DNA from: Akkermansiaceae bacterium UBA7890
GTDB lineage: Bacteria; Verrucomicrobiota; Verrucomicrobiia; Verrucomicrobiales; Akkermansiaceae
Length of the DNA stretch: 7,519 nucleotides
NCBI GenBank assembly: GCA_002501065.1
Contig: DLRK01000100.1
Coordinates: 2,045 to 9,563, forward strand
Direction of reading: 5' to 3'
Within the stretch, counting starts at the first letter, position 1, and every line of letters begins with the position of its first letter. The notes beneath the pieces were generated by a model. That model saw only the letters and a program-made list of their open reading frames with translations. It did not search any database and had not been told where the DNA came from. Made by a program: the position numbers and the translations under genes. Below, piece by piece: positions 6,718 to 7,519 of this stretch.

Positions 6718-7038
6718 TCATCGGGTTTCTGCCTTGAATCCTTGTTCCTGGATCGTGCTCAAAAGTTTTGCGGGATCAACTTCCTGCGCATCATACGTAA
6801 CGTGCAGCAGGTCTTTGTCCAAATCGGGCTCAACTCTTCTAACTCCGGGAAGCCCTTCCAGGGCCTCTGCGACCTTGTTAGGTCAATCCAGTCACAAAAG
6901 CTTGAGCTGTTCTGTCATGCCGCCAACATAATAGGTAATCGCTTTTTCGCCCGGCGTGGGCGTCGATTCGGAGGTTGAGCTCCTTTCGCACCCGATGAAC
7001 AGGATCACGAAGAAGAGCAGGCTCAATCTGTTGATCAT
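6718..7038 (-). CDS. HMA-like lipoprotein selenoprotein with Sec-x-x-Sec (ULDU)
   Basis: A 106-residue protein from the ATG at 7038, which has AGG about 7 bases upstream. The signal sequence ends L-F-I-G-C17, an approximate lipobox, so it is probably a lipoprotein. A short Ser/Thr/Pro linker is followed by an HMA-like domain: AITYYVGGMTEQLKLL, then U49-L-D-U52, then PNKVAEALEGLPGVRRVE, a second strand pair and LLSTIQEQGFKAETR. Two UGA codons (6894-6892 and 6885-6883) fall exactly at the two positions of a CxxC metal site, giving UxxU. After them the helix AEALEGLPGV and the final IQEQGF are classic HMA landmarks. The expected role is a MerP-like periplasmic metal scavenger handing metal to the MerTP gene product 16 bases downstream (inference). 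The final stop is also UGA (6718-6720), followed by the MerTP start. Compared with the usual GMxCxxC, the motif sits several residues further from the GM. Confidence 0.85.
6850..6866 (-). promoter_or_regulatory. Candidate bacterial SECIS hairpin of the HMA lipoprotein gene
   Basis: On the minus strand AGGCCC pairs with GGGCTT (one G-U wobble) around a TGGAA loop. The stem starts 17 bases after the second UGA and the loop 23 bases after it (32 after the first), so a single element could serve both Sec codons. G at loop positions 2 and 3 fits the bacterial SECIS pattern. Confidence 0.5.
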
Positions 7039-7077
7039 CGAGTACCTGTTAGCATTAAGGAATTCAGTAAGCAAGAT

Positions 7078-7519
7078 TCACTGGGCCTTCCCCTCGACCT
7101 CGCACACCACGCGAAACCCGATGAGCCGGTAATTGTCGGCCGGCATGGCCCGGAACCGGAAAGCAGAGCGGCAGGCCCGCGCCTCGTCCAGCCAGCATCC
7201 GCCCCGAGCCACGACATAAAAGTTGCCGTCGAATCCGGTCGGCAGCACGCCCCCCGGCGGTCCCAGCGGATCTTCGCCCGGGCTGTCGCGGTAGTAATCC
7301 CGGTCATACCAGTCGGCGCACCATTCACTCACGTTCCCATGCATGTCGTAGAGGCCGAACGCGCTGGGCGGGTAGGAGCCCACCTTGGCAGTTTGCCGAA
7401 GGTAAGGTCCTTTTTCGGTGTCGCCATAGGGATATTTGCCGTTGAAATTCGCTTGCTTGGACGAGAGCGCCTTCCCGAAGTGGAAGGCGGTTTGCGTGCC
7501 GGCGCGGCAGGCGTACTCC
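7078..7519 (-). CDS. SUMF1/formylglycine-generating-enzyme-domain protein, 5' end outside window
   Basis: Only the C-terminal 146 residues are in the window; the frame stays open to the edge. EYACRAGT, KVGSYPPSAFGLYDMHGNVSEWCADWY, RGGCWLDEARACRSAFR and the final IGFRVVCEV are landmarks of the FGE-sulfatase (SUMF1) fold. True formylglycine-generating enzymes have a characteristic Cys-x4-Cys copper/catalytic pair in the RGGSYLC-type region; here the sequence is RGGCWLDEARAC, so catalysis of sulfatase maturation is doubtful. SUMF1-fold proteins without it are abundant in Planctomycetes and relatives, with various or unknown roles. The stop is UGA at 7078-7080. The HMA lipoprotein starts 39 bases downstream on the same strand, so the three minus-strand genes may form an operon. 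Confidence 0.88.
   Translation of the reverse strand, partial: EYACRAGTQTAFHFGKALSSKQANFNGKYPYGDTEKGPYLRQTAKVGSYPPSAFGLYDMHGNVSEWCADWYDRDYYRDSPGEDPLGPPGGVLPTGFDGNFYVVARGGCWLDEARACRSAFRFRAMPADNYRLIGFRVVCEVEGKAQ

Noticed and set aside
569..7038. UGA reassigned to Trp, or all interruptions being pseudogene mutations
   Set aside because: UGA also serves as a normal stop (1196, 1915, 4827, 6718, 7078), interruptions are all UGA and never UAA or UAG, and they fall at Cys-type active sites where Trp would make no sense.
7036..7080. UGA ending the SUMF1 gene is in frame with the downstream lipoprotein frame, as if a readthrough fusion
   Set aside because: The SUMF1 domain is complete at that point and the lipoprotein has its own ribosome site, start and signal peptide; readthrough would place a lipobox inside a fusion.

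Overview
The window reads as bacterial chromosome, moderately to strongly GC-rich, with long diheme-cytochrome, TlpA and SUMF1-domain genes and mostly weak Shine-Dalgarno sites. Gene content suggests a Planctomycetes, Verrucomicrobia or Acidobacteria-type environmental bacterium; this is inference, since there is no rRNA gene or other marker.

The dominant feature is hidden from ordinary gene calling. Six of the eight genes are interrupted by in-frame UGA codons that fall where a redox or metal-binding Cys would be, and the protein family continues in the same frame afterwards. I read these as selenoproteins with nine Sec codons in total: two paralogous secreted proteins with a Sec-Sec pair (569-1198 + and 1278-1904 -), a radical SAM enzyme ending in a Cys-Sec-Ala-Glu-Pro tail (1915-3360 -), a TlpA-like thioredoxin with WUGPC (4842-5960 +), a MerT-MerP fusion with CEGU (5979-6701 -) and an HMA-type lipoprotein with ULDU (6718-7038 -). 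A hairpin lies a short distance downstream of each UGA site, as expected for bacterial SECIS elements; the one in the TlpA gene has a GGUC apical loop.

Layout: 1-568 holds no gene I can support, but has an 11-bp-arm palindrome and other repeats. Two convergent paralogs follow; the second lies just downstream of the radical SAM gene, probably in one operon. A short divergent region (3361-3515) separates this from a plus-strand pair, an EF-hand diheme cytochrome c peroxidase/MauG-like protein and the Sec-TlpA protein. The last block, on the minus strand, is a 5'-truncated SUMF1-domain protein, the HMA lipoprotein and the MerT-MerP fusion.

Together the genes suggest a selenium-dependent envelope system for soft-metal (perhaps mercury) binding and import or for thiol/selenol redox chemistry. 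MerT/HMA and thioredoxin roles rest on family resemblance; the common system and the role of the radical SAM enzyme are inference. The Sec machinery (selA, selB, selC, selD) is not in this window.
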